From contig DAOOIT010000006.1 in NCBI GenBank assembly GCA_035384565.1, positions 62,001 to 126,000 of the forward strand: 64,000 nt of DNA. Reading direction: 5' to 3'. Source of the stretch: Planctomycetota bacterium. GTDB taxonomy: Bacteria > Planctomycetota > PUPC01 > DSUN01. Shown piece by piece: positions 41,105-49,400 of this stretch. How positions within the stretch are numbered: position 1 is the first letter of the stretch; every line of letters begins with the position of its first letter. A program made the position numbers and the translations under genes. The notes under the pieces were generated by a model. It was not told where the DNA came from and searched no databases. It saw only the letters and a list, made by a program, of their open reading frames with translations.

Positions 41105-42583
41105 TCACTTCCGCGGCTTGACGACGACGAAGTGCTTCGAGCCGTCGCGCTTGCGGACGAGCATGAGGATGGACTTGGAGGCATCGGCGCCCGCGAGGGC
41201 CTTGTTGAACGAGGCCACGCTGTCGGTGGGCTGTTGTGCCACCTCCTGGATGATATCGCCCTCCACGATGGGCGCGGGCTTCGCCGCCGCGGCGGGGCCG
41301 GCGGCATCCACCTGGGTCACCACGACGCCCTTCTCGCCCTTGGCATTGAGCTGCTCGGCCAGCTCGGGCGTGAGGTCCTGCACGGTGAGGCCAAGCTGGC
41401 GGTTGAGCGCGCCCCGGGTGCCGGCTTGTGCCACGTTTTCCGGCTGCTCGGTCAGCGTGACCTTCAGCGTCAGCGTCTCCTTGCCGCGAAGGACCTTCAC
41501 GGGCACCGTGGCGCCGACCTTGGCTCTGGCGACCAGCTCGCGGAACTTCTCGCCATCCGTGATCTTGGTGCCGTCGAATTCGAGGAGGATATCGCCCTCC
41601 TTCACGCCCGCCTTATCGGCGGGGTCGCCGGGCACCACCTGGTTCACCTGCACGCCGTGGTCAATCTTGAGGAGCTCGGCGGCCTCCTTGGGCAGGGGGC
41701 TGAAGACGATGCCGAGCCAGGCGCGGGTGACCTTGCCCTTCTCGAGGAGTTCCTGCATCACCGTCTTGGCCATGTTGATGGGGATGGCGAGCCCGACGCC
41801 CGAGAAGACGCCGCTGGGGGTGACGATCATCGTGTTGATGCCGATGACCTCGCCCTGAAGGTTGATGAGCGGGCCGCCCGAGTTGCCGGGGTTGATGGCG
41901 GCGTCGGTCTGGATGTAGTTCTCATACTTGTCGCGCTGGAAGCCGCGGCGTCCCTTGGCGCTGATGTGGCCGATGGTGACGGTCTGCTCGAGGCCGAAGG
42001 GGCTGCCGATGGCCATGCACATCTCGCCGGGCTGCACGATCTCGGAATTGCCCAGCTTGGCCACCGGCAGGTCAGAGCCGGTGATCTCGAGCGTGGCGAT
42101 GTCGGTCTTGGGGTCCGAGCCCCGGAGCTTCGCGTCGAACTCGCGGCCGTCGCTCAGCTTCACCTTCAACTCGTCCTGGCCGCTGGCCACGTGCGAATTG
42201 GTGAGGATGATGCCGGTCTTGCCCTCGACCTGCACGATGACGCCGGAGCCTTGGCCGGGCCGGCGGAACTCCCGCGGGCCGCCCTGGAACTCACGGGGCA
42301 TGTCGGGGAAGAAGAAGCGGAAGGGGTCGAACTCGGGGTGCTCGCTCATGCGGACGATCTTGGTCGTGTAGACGGTGACCACGGCGGGCCTCACACGGGC
42401 CGCCAGGGCCGCCAGGGCCTGCGACTGGCGCTCCAGGGCCTCCAGCTCCTTGTTCACTTCGGCATCCGTGAGGCGTGGGGCCGCGGGCAGGTTCTGCACC
42501 CAGTCGAGCGACACCGAGATCCCAAGACCCACCACGACGCCCATCATCAGGGCAATCAACGCACTCGTACGCGATCTGACCAT
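41105..42583 (-). CDS. degP: HtrA/DegP-type serine protease with two PDZ domains
   Basis: A 492-residue envelope protease. An N-terminal hydrophobic helix (SALIALMMGVVVGLGISVSL) acts as anchor or signal. The trypsin-like domain has an intact triad: His131 in TNSHVAS, Asp161 in PKTDIATL, Ser235 in GNSGGP. Two PDZ domains follow at about 275-370 (WLGIVFSPLPKEAAELL, VNQVVPGDPADKAGVKEGDILLEFDG) and 385-490 (LGLTVQDLTPELAEQL, GVVVTQVDAAGPAAAAKPAP). The family degrades and refolds misfolded periplasmic proteins. The ATG at 42583 follows AAGGAGGAG. It lies 67 bases downstream of a paralogue that has lost the triad, and the two are probably co-transcribed. A strong terminator ends the unit. Confidence 0.93.
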   Translation of the reverse strand: MVRSRTSALIALMMGVVVGLGISVSLDWVQNLPAAPRLTDAEVNKELEALERQSQALAALAARVRPAVVTVYTTKIVRMSEHPEFDPFRFFFPDMPREFQGGPREFRRPGQGSGVIVQVEGKTGIILTNSHVASGQDELKVKLSDGREFDAKLRGSDPKTDIATLEITGSDLPVAKLGNSEIVQPGEMCMAIGSPFGLEQTVTIGHISAKGRRGFQRDKYENYIQTDAAINPGNSGGPLINLQGEVIGINTMIVTPSGVFSGVGLAIPINMAKTVMQELLEKGKVTRAWLGIVFSPLPKEAAELLKIDHGVQVNQVVPGDPADKAGVKEGDILLEFDGTKITDGEKFRELVARAKVGATVPVKVLRGKETLTLKVTLTEQPENVAQAGTRGALNRQLGLTVQDLTPELAEQLNAKGEKGVVVTQVDAAGPAAAAKPAPIVEGDIIQEVAQQPTDSVASFNKALAGADASKSILMLVRKRDGSKHFVVVKPRK

Positions 42584-42650
42584 CGGACTTCTCCTCCTTC
42601 AACTTGGTTGCCGGAAAAGCGACTGTTCTGCTCTGACAGGCGCGCGCCCG

Positions 42651-44135
42651 TCAGGGAGCGATGTCCAGCACCACATAGTGTGCTCCCTCCTTGCCTCGCA
42701 CGAGGGCAAGGAGAGTCTTCTCGTTGGCCTTGCGGGCGGCTTCGATGGCCGCGCGGGCCTCTTCCACGGTGGCGACGGGCCGGCGCGAGACCTCCTTGAG
42801 CAGGTCGCCGCGCGAGATGGGGGCCGGCCGCGCCTTGGCCGCGGGGCTGCCCGGCTCCACGTCAGTCACCAGCAGCCCCCTGTCGCCCTCGAAGCCGAAT
42901 TGGGCGGCCAGGTCGGGCGTCAGCGGCTGGAGCGAGAGGCCGATGTCGAGTTTCTCGCCGCCCTGGGGCAGGGGAACGGGTTCCGCGCGGCCGCCGCCCT
43001 CGGCTCCCTGCTCGCCGAGGGTCACCTCAAGCACCATCTCCTTTCCGGCGCGCAGGAGCTTGAGCGGCACCTTTTCGCCAGGCTTGCGGCCGCTCACCAT
43101 CGCTCGGAAGGCACCAACGTCCGCCACCTTGCGGCCGCCGAACTCCAGAATCACGTCGCCCGCCCGGACGCCGGCCCTGGCGGCGGGTTGACCGTCCATC
43201 GCCTGGGCCACCTGGATGCCGCCCTCGATCTTCAGTTGCGCCCGCGCCTCGGGGTCCAGTGGCGCAAGCATGATGCCGAGCCAGCCGCGTCGCACCTTGC
43301 CGTCCTTTGCGAGCGCCTGCAACGTGGCTTGCGCTGTGTCGATCGGCAGCACGGCAGCCAGGTCTCTGCCGGGGCCTCTACGCGGGGGCGCGGCGATGCC
43401 GACGACCTCGCCATCGAGGTTCACCAGAGGGGCGCCCGCCATGCCGTCCCCGAGGGTGAGGTCGGCCTGGAAAACCTCCGTGCCGGCCATCTCCCCCTCG
43501 CCCGGATGGCGTTTCGTGCTAACGATGCCGATGGTGAGAGCCTCGTTTGCGGCGGGGCCGCCGAGCGCGAGCACCCAGTCGCCCGCCTGGACAGCCTCGG
43601 GCTTGCCCACCTTGACGGCGGGGAGCTTGGCATCTCGGACCTCAAGGCAGGCCAGACCTGTGACGGCATCGGTGCCTACCACCTTAGCGGCGAGGGTCCG
43701 GCCGTCGGCGAGCTTGACCATCACGGCCTGGGCGCCAGCGACAGCGGGATGCGGCGCGAGAATCAGGCCCCGTTCGCCCTCGACCTGGAGGATCAGCCCC
43801 GTGGCGCCGCCCGGCTCGGGGCGCGGCTGGACGATGAAGGGCAGGTTCTCGGGGTCGAAGGGGAACACGCGCGGCTGGCCCTCGCGCGGGGGCCAGTGGA
43901 ACTCGAACCGTCGCTCTCCGGGAGCGCCAGGGCGCCGCTGCCCGAAAGGCCAGTTCGGCATGTCGAAGGGGGCGCCTTCGCGTTGCCCCTGAGGCTCGAT
44001 GCTCACCACGGCCGGCCGAATAGCACTTGCCGCGGCCCGGATAGCCTCGGCGGTCGGGCGGTCAGCCGCCTGCGACGTACTCCAGCCGAGCAGGACACAC
44101 GCGGCGGCGAGAAGCAAGGCCAGATGTCTGAACAT
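42651..44135 (-). CDS. Catalytically inactive HtrA paralogue (pseudo-protease) with two PDZ domains
   Basis: A 494-residue secreted protein (signal MFRHLALLLAAACVLLGW...SQAAD) that aligns with the neighbouring HtrA over its full length. The triad is lost. At the His position it has Pro130 (ILAPHP, with a His one residue earlier). At the Asp position it has Gly160 (TDAVTGLACL). At the Ser position, inside LGDGMAGAPLVNLDGEVVGI, it has Ala233. Both PDZ domains are well kept (WLGIMLAPLDPEARAQLKIEGGIQVAQAM; GLSLQPLTPDLAAQFGF). It may regulate the active HtrA, form mixed oligomers or present substrates; these are inferences. The ATG at 44135 follows GGAGG. It is cotranscribed with the active gene downstream. 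The frame is uninterrupted over 494 codons, so it is not a decayed pseudogene. Confidence 0.85.
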   Translation of the reverse strand: MFRHLALLLAAACVLLGWSTSQAADRPTAEAIRAAASAIRPAVVSIEPQGQREGAPFDMPNWPFGQRRPGAPGERRFEFHWPPREGQPRVFPFDPENLPFIVQPRPEPGGATGLILQVEGERGLILAPHPAVAGAQAVMVKLADGRTLAAKVVGTDAVTGLACLEVRDAKLPAVKVGKPEAVQAGDWVLALGGPAANEALTIGIVSTKRHPGEGEMAGTEVFQADLTLGDGMAGAPLVNLDGEVVGIAAPPRRGPGRDLAAVLPIDTAQATLQALAKDGKVRRGWLGIMLAPLDPEARAQLKIEGGIQVAQAMDGQPAARAGVRAGDVILEFGGRKVADVGAFRAMVSGRKPGEKVPLKLLRAGKEMVLEVTLGEQGAEGGGRAEPVPLPQGGEKLDIGLSLQPLTPDLAAQFGFEGDRGLLVTDVEPGSPAAKARPAPISRGDLLKEVSRRPVATVEEARAAIEAARKANEKTLLALVRGKEGAHYVVLDIAP

Positions 44136-44183
44136 CCCCGTATCCTCCAATCACGACAAGATACAAGGCGCCTTGCCGTTCCA

Positions 44184-44201
44184 GAGCCCCTTGTGGGGCT
44201 C
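44184..44201. terminator. Small hairpin between the GH57 and HtrA-paralogue genes
   Basis: GAGCCCC (44184-44190), loop TTGT, GGGGCTC (44195-44201). There is no T-run on the minus strand, so it may be a leader structure rather than a terminator. Confidence 0.4.
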
Positions 44202-44267
44202 CCGTCCACACATCGCACATCGTCATAGTCGCATGTCCTGGCGTCGTGCTTCAGGCGTTACAACGTG

Positions 44268-45998
44268 TTACAATCTGAGACGCCAGGCGTCCAGATCGAG
44301 GTCCGGAAACACCGCGTCCCGCTGCTGAAGCTGCTCGAGGAACGCCCGATCCGCGTCCGCCAGCACGCCCTGGACGGCATAGCGCTCGATGAGGGCCATC
44401 AAGCGCTTGAGGTCGTTGTAGTGGACCGATACGCGGTTCTCGGCGTAGTCGCGCGCCGACCAGGTGCTGATGAGGAACTGCCAGTCGGAACTCTCGAGCA
44501 GCAGCAGTTCACGGCCCGCCTGCTTGAGGAGCTCGGTCATCGTGCCGTCCGAACTGCCCTTGTGGGCGGCGAGCAGGGCGAGGAACTTCTCCTCGCACTC
44601 GTAGATGTGGCGCCAGGTCCACTCCGTCCATTGATTGAGCCAAATCCAGTGGAAGCCGCCCTGCCCCCAGGAGCCCTCGGGCAGGCTCACCACACCCGCC
44701 GGCGGCTGGCTGGCGACGTATTCGCTGCAGGTGACGGGGCGCACCTGGCCCGCCCTGTGCAGGCGCCGAATCACCTTCTCGACCCAGCGCGGCCCCTCGA
44801 ACCACCAGTGGCCGAGCAACTCGGCGTCGAACGGCGCGCACACAACCCCTTGCCCTTTCTCGACTAACGTATCCTCATCCAGAATTCGCTCGACCAAGCC
44901 CGCGAAGTGGTCGGCGTGGGACCCTAGCCGGTCCTCGATGGGCGCGGGGTCGTACTCCTGCTTCTCGCCCAAGTCGGCCTTGCAGTCGGTGACCCGCCAG
45001 TACCGATGGCCGCCGGGATAGTGCTTCTTATGGAAGTCGAGGTAGGAGCCATCGCCCGGATAGCCGTGCTCGCCGCTCCACACCTGTAGGGCCGAGCGCG
45101 GGTCGCGCACGAAGACCACCGTGCTCCGCTTGGCCGACGGGTCGGGGCAGACGACGTAAGTTCTGTGCGGCGAACGCTCTGCGTCCTCTGCCCGTTCGGC
45201 GTACTGCTCGCTGAACTGCCCCCACAGGCGCTTGAGGGCCTCGAAGCGGTCCATGTAGACGCCCACCGGCTTGCCACCCTTGAGCAGGTGGGAGTCCACG
45301 ATGAAGAAACGGATGCCTGCATCATGGAGCACCTCCTCGACTCCCGGGCGCTCGACGGCTGGCGTGGTGCCCTCCTTGTCGAGTGGCGAGCGCCACGCAT
45401 AGCTGGGGCGGTAGGCGCACTCGGGCAGCCAGATGCCGCGCGGGTGGCGTCCGAAGTGCCTGCGATACGTCGCAACTGCCGTCCGCACCTGGGCTTGCAC
45501 ACACTCGTCGCGGCCCAGTAGCGGCAGATAGCCATGCGTAGCGCAGCACGTGATCACCTCGATGTGCCCAGCGTCCTGGAGCCTTCGGAACGCGCCCACC
45601 AGGTCGCGGCCATAGCGCTCCACGAAGTCGCGCCGGATCCCCTCGAAGTGGTTGCGCCACATCGCGGCCAGGCTCTCGAGGTGGGCGCGGCCCGTGGCGC
45701 GGAACTCCCTCTCGTTGTCGGCGGCGAACTTCACCCGCTGCTCGCAGTAGCCCATGAACTCGTCCTTGAACCCCTCGTCCGCAAGCATCTCGCACAGCAC
45801 GGGCGTGATGTTGAGCGTGACTTTGGGCGAGATGCCCTCGCCGGCCAGCCGCTCGAAGGCGTTCAGCAGCGGGATATAGCACTCCGCCGCCGCCTCGTTC
45901 AGCCAGTCGGTGCCGTGCGGCCACACCCCGTGGCTCAACACGTACGGCAGGTGCGCGTGCAGCACCAGGGCGAAACTCCCCATCGGTTTCTCTGCCAT
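44268..45998 (-). CDS. GH57 1,4-alpha-glucan branching enzyme
   Basis: A 576-residue cytoplasmic GH57 enzyme that forms alpha-1,6 branches in glycogen. The N-terminal LVLHAHLPYV (His14, His16) is the first GH57 region. GIWLPECAY contains the nucleophile Glu193. CAPFDAELLGHWWFEG contains the acid/base Asp391. The C-terminal DUF1957-type helical domain includes GSWGQGGFHWIWLNQWTEWTW and supports the branching-enzyme assignment over amylopullulanase. Length matches bacterial/archaeal GH57 branching enzymes. The ATG at 45998 has GAAAGGATG-like purines upstream and a TATAAT element 53 bases further. It is the first gene of the leftward run that continues with the two HtrA genes, with 132 bases between. 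No other glycogen gene is in the window. Confidence 0.92.
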   Translation of the reverse strand: MAEKPMGSFALVLHAHLPYVLSHGVWPHGTDWLNEAAAECYIPLLNAFERLAGEGISPKVTLNITPVLCEMLADEGFKDEFMGYCEQRVKFAADNEREFRATGRAHLESLAAMWRNHFEGIRRDFVERYGRDLVGAFRRLQDAGHIEVITCCATHGYLPLLGRDECVQAQVRTAVATYRRHFGRHPRGIWLPECAYRPSYAWRSPLDKEGTTPAVERPGVEEVLHDAGIRFFIVDSHLLKGGKPVGVYMDRFEALKRLWGQFSEQYAERAEDAERSPHRTYVVCPDPSAKRSTVVFVRDPRSALQVWSGEHGYPGDGSYLDFHKKHYPGGHRYWRVTDCKADLGEKQEYDPAPIEDRLGSHADHFAGLVERILDEDTLVEKGQGVVCAPFDAELLGHWWFEGPRWVEKVIRRLHRAGQVRPVTCSEYVASQPPAGVVSLPEGSWGQGGFHWIWLNQWTEWTWRHIYECEEKFLALLAAHKGSSDGTMTELLKQAGRELLLLESSDWQFLISTWSARDYAENRVSVHYNDLKRLMALIERYAVQGVLADADRAFLEQLQQRDAVFPDLDLDAWRLRL

Positions 45999-46050
45999 CG
46001 GCTACGCATCCTTTCGCATAGGCCCTTTGACCCTCTGTCAGACCGCTCCG

Positions 46051-46079
46051 ATTATACCAGAAGCGCGGTCCCGCGCGAA
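46051..46079 (-). promoter_or_regulatory. Promoter candidate for the GH57 gene
   Basis: Perfect TATAAT on the minus strand (46056-46051); a 17-base spacer leads to a weak -35 TTCGCG (46079-46074). Confidence 0.45.
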
Positions 46080-46123
46080 ACGTCTTCCACGGCCCCGCGC
46101 GGGGCCTCGTGCGGGCAGCAGGC

Positions 46124-46165
46124 GCGCCATACTTGCTCATCGCGCTGGGTGAGCAAGTATGGCGC
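46124..46165. repeat. Perfect 16-bp palindromic repeat
   Basis: GCGCCATACTTGCTCA (46124-46139), 10-base loop, and its exact complement TGAGCAAGTATGGCGC (46150-46165). Confidence 0.85.
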
Positions 46166-46199
46166 TTTGGCGATTCATGGCCGTCCATGCCCATTCTCG

Positions 46200-46243
46200 C
46201 CATACTTGCTCACTTTCCCCCACCCAAGATTGAGCAAGTATGG
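46200..46243. repeat. Perfect 13-bp palindromic repeat, 18-base loop
   Basis: CCATACTTGCTCA (46200-46212) and TGAGCAAGTATGG (46231-46243). The core arms are identical to the palindrome 34 bases to the left; the loop sequence is different. Confidence 0.85.
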
Positions 46244-46369
46244 GCGCCATGTTGCGGGAATCCCACATGAGCGCCACACCCCTTTCGCCTTCAGCGGGCA
46301 TCCCTCTCGAACGCTGCAATGAGTTCAGGCCGAAAGAGTGCCCTCGGTGTCCGAAGACCCCGCCGCGTG

Positions 46370-46398
46370 TTGACATGGGAACCGCCTCCGGCTACCAT
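46370..46398 (+). promoter_or_regulatory. Promoter of the Ser/Thr kinase gene
   Basis: Perfect TTGACA (46370-46375), 17-base spacer, TACCAT (46393-46398, 4/6). The start site near 46405 supports the GTG at 46454. Confidence 0.55.
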
Positions 46399-46453
46399 TG
46401 CCGCCAGCGTGCGGCACGGTTCCACCTCCGCCCGACCGCTGAGAGAGCGGCCC

Positions 46454-49400
46454 GTGGCCAAGCACCCCGCCAAGTGCCCCAAGTGCAAGACGCGGCTCGA
46501 GTACGAGTCGGCCGTGGACGGGCAAGTCGTCTGCCCTGGCTGCAAGGCAGTGCTCACCGCGCCCGGCAAGGGCCGCCGCGCCGACCCACTCCTCGGCCAG
46601 GCCCTCGGCGAGTTCGAGATTCTGGAACTCATCGGCCGCGGCGGCATGGGCGCCGTCTACAAGGGCCGCCAGCCGTCGCTCGACCGCTTCGTGGCCATCA
46701 AGGTGCTGCCGCAGCGGTTCGCCGAGGACGCGAGCTTCCTCGAGCGCTTCCACCGCGAGGCCCGCGCCGCCGCCGCCATCAGCCATCCCAACATCATCGA
46801 GGTGTATGCCGTCGGACAAGACAAAGGCCACGAGTTCATCGCGATGGAATTCGTGGACGGCGATTCCCTCGCCGGTCTCCTCAAACGCGAGGGCCGCCTG
46901 CCGCCAGAGCGGGCGCTGGAGATCATGCGCGACGTTGCCTCGGCCCTCGCCGACGCCCACGCCAAGGGCATCGTGCACCGCGACATCAAGCCCGCCAACA
47001 TCCTGCTCACCGCGCGCGGGCGCGTCAAGGTGGCCGACTTCGGCCTCGCCAAGCGCGCGGGCGTGGACATCAGCGTCACCCACACCGGCGCCAGCCTCGG
47101 CACCCCGCTCTACATGGCCCCCGAGATCGCCCGCGGCGAGTTGGACAACCCCAGCTCGGACCTCTACGCCTTGGGCGCCACCTTCTACCAGGCCATCTCG
47201 GGGCGGCCACCCTTCGACGGCGCCACGCCGGCTGAGCTGATCGTCAAGCACGTCAACAACCCCGTGCCACCTCTTCAGAGCCTCGCGCCCGAGTGTCCCC
47301 CGGCTCTCTGCCGAATCATCCACCTCCTGTTGAGCAAGAACCCCGCCCACCGTCACTCGAGCGCCGACAAGCTCGTGGAAGCCCTCGACAAGGTTGGAGC
47401 CCGCCTGGCGGGCGGAGCTGGGGGCGGGGCCTCCGTGCCCCGCGTGTCCGGACCTGTGGGCGGGGCCTCCGCGCCCCGCGTCTCCGGACCTGTGGGCGGG
47501 GCGTCTCTGCCCCGCGTCTCCGATGCCACACGCACCTTGCCTGGCTCTGTGGCGCCGCCGCCCGCGCCCATGCCGCACAGCCGCCGTGTGGGCGGCGTGT
47601 CCTCACGCCGTGTCTTCCTCTTCGGCGGCATCGCCGCGGCCGTTCTCCTCGCCGTCGTGGTCTTCATCGCCCTTCCCGGCCCCGCTTCCCAATCCACAAT
47701 CCGCAATCCGAAGTCGCCAGTTCCCCCTTCCGCAACCCCCGGCACCCAACACCCGACACCTTCTTCCTCCGCCTTCGAGAGCCACGCCGCCCTGTGCCTC
47801 CAGTACGCCCGCACCTGCGTCGAGCGCAAGGACTGGGCCAAGGCCAAGGAGTACCTCGACGAGCTCGCCGACAAGTACGCCGCCACCCGCGTCGCCGCCG
47901 ACAACAAGTCCGCCATCGCCGCTCTCCGCTCCCAAGCCGAGGCCGTCCTCAAGCCCACCCCAATGGCCAAGGTCGGACCGAAGGTGGCGCCTGAGGTCGA
48001 GCCGAAGGGCAAGTTGGCTCAGGAGTGGACCGCGCTCGCTAACGGCTGGCGCGTGGGCAAGCCCGTGAATCTCGGGCCGGTGGTGAACAGCGCCAACATA
48101 GACAATGATCCGTGCATATCAGCGGACGGCCGCACGCTCCTCTTCTCCTCGAACCGCCAGGGTTGGGGCGGGGTCTGGATGTGCCGACGAGGCGGCATCA
48201 CGGAGGACTGGGCGCCTCCCGTCAAGCTCGGTCCGCCGATGAGCACAGGAACCGATGTGTCGCCTCATCTGTCGGCGGATGGCTTGACGCTCCTCTTCGC
48301 CTCCGAGCGGCCGGGCGGGCAGGGCGAGCGGGACCTTTGGTCGAGCACACGGCGAACGCCCGACGAACCGTGGGGCCCGCCGGTGAACCTCGGTTCCAGA
48401 GTCAACAGCTCGGGTAGCGACATAACGCCTGCCCTCTCCGCGGATGGCTTGACCCTGCTTTTCAGCTCTGACCGCCCCGGCGGGCAGGGCGGCTTCGACC
48501 TCTGGATCTGCACCCGGAACACCCCCGCCGCCCCGTGGAGTTCACCGGCCAACCTGGGCTCCATCGTGAACAGGAGCCAAGGCGATGCGGCCCCTGACCT
48601 CTCAAGCGACGGGTTGACTCTGTTCTTCCAATCAGGCCGCCCCGGGGGCCAGGGCGGCATGGACCTCTGGATGTGCACCCGCCGCAGTCTGACAGAGCCA
48701 TTCGGCGAGGCGGTCAACCTGGGCGCCGGGGTGAACTGCGCGTCCACTGACAGCACCCCGAGCATCTCGGCCGACGGCCGCACGCTCTACTTCGCCTCGG
48801 ACCGTCCCGGTGGGTCTGGCGGCGCAGACGTCTATCGTGTGTCCCTCCTCCGACCCGAACCACCCGCCGACGAGTGGACCACGCTCGCCAACGGCTGGCG
48901 CGTAGGCAAGCCTGTGAACCTCGGGCCGGTCGTGAACAGCGCCGGCACGCTCCACTGCGGGCCAACCGTCTCCACCGATGGCCTCACGCTGCTGTTCGCA
49001 GCGCACAAAGGGTCGTTCGACCTGTGGATGAGTTCGCGCCGCAGCACTCGCGAGGAGTGGGGGGCGCCCGCCACCCTCGGGCCGCCCGTGAACGGCCCCG
49101 GCGAGGCCCGTGACCCCTGCTTGTCGAGCGACGGGCTCACGTTGCTCTTCGCCTCCGGCCGGCCAGGAGGGCAAGGGCAGAGCGACCTGTGGATGAGCGT
49201 GCGGCGCAGGCCCGACGATCCCTGGGAGCCGCCGACGAACCTGGGACCAACCGTCAACAGCGTCCACCATGACAGCCAGCCGTGCCTCTCGTCCGACGGG
49301 TTGACCCTGCTCTACTGCTCGTCCCGTCCGAGTGGTGCGGGTGGGAAGGACTTGTGGATGTGCACTCGCGCCGCGGCGGCCGCGCCCTGGGGCGCCCCCG

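Larger units (their letters stand above)
46080..46453. other. Non-coding gap with two palindromic repeats and the kinase promoter
   Basis: About 370 bases without a supported gene. It contains two close palindromes (46124-46165, 46200-46243) and, near the right end, a promoter for the Ser/Thr kinase. An ATG at 46319 in frame with the kinase is upstream of that promoter and is not believed. Confidence 0.6.

Noticed and set aside
44184..44201. Rho-independent terminator after GH57
   Set aside because: The 7-bp hairpin has no T-run on the minus strand, so I list it only as a weak structure.
41006..44228. Two long plus-strand open frames (about 600 codons each) over the HtrA genes
   Set aside because: The minus-strand frames hold the HtrA and PDZ signatures and proper ribosome sites; the plus frames are shadow sequence.
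46319..46453. Upstream ATG as the start of the Ser/Thr kinase
   Set aside because: It lies before a perfect TTGACA element and would add 45 residues of unlikely leader; the GTG at 46454 opens directly into the zinc ribbon.
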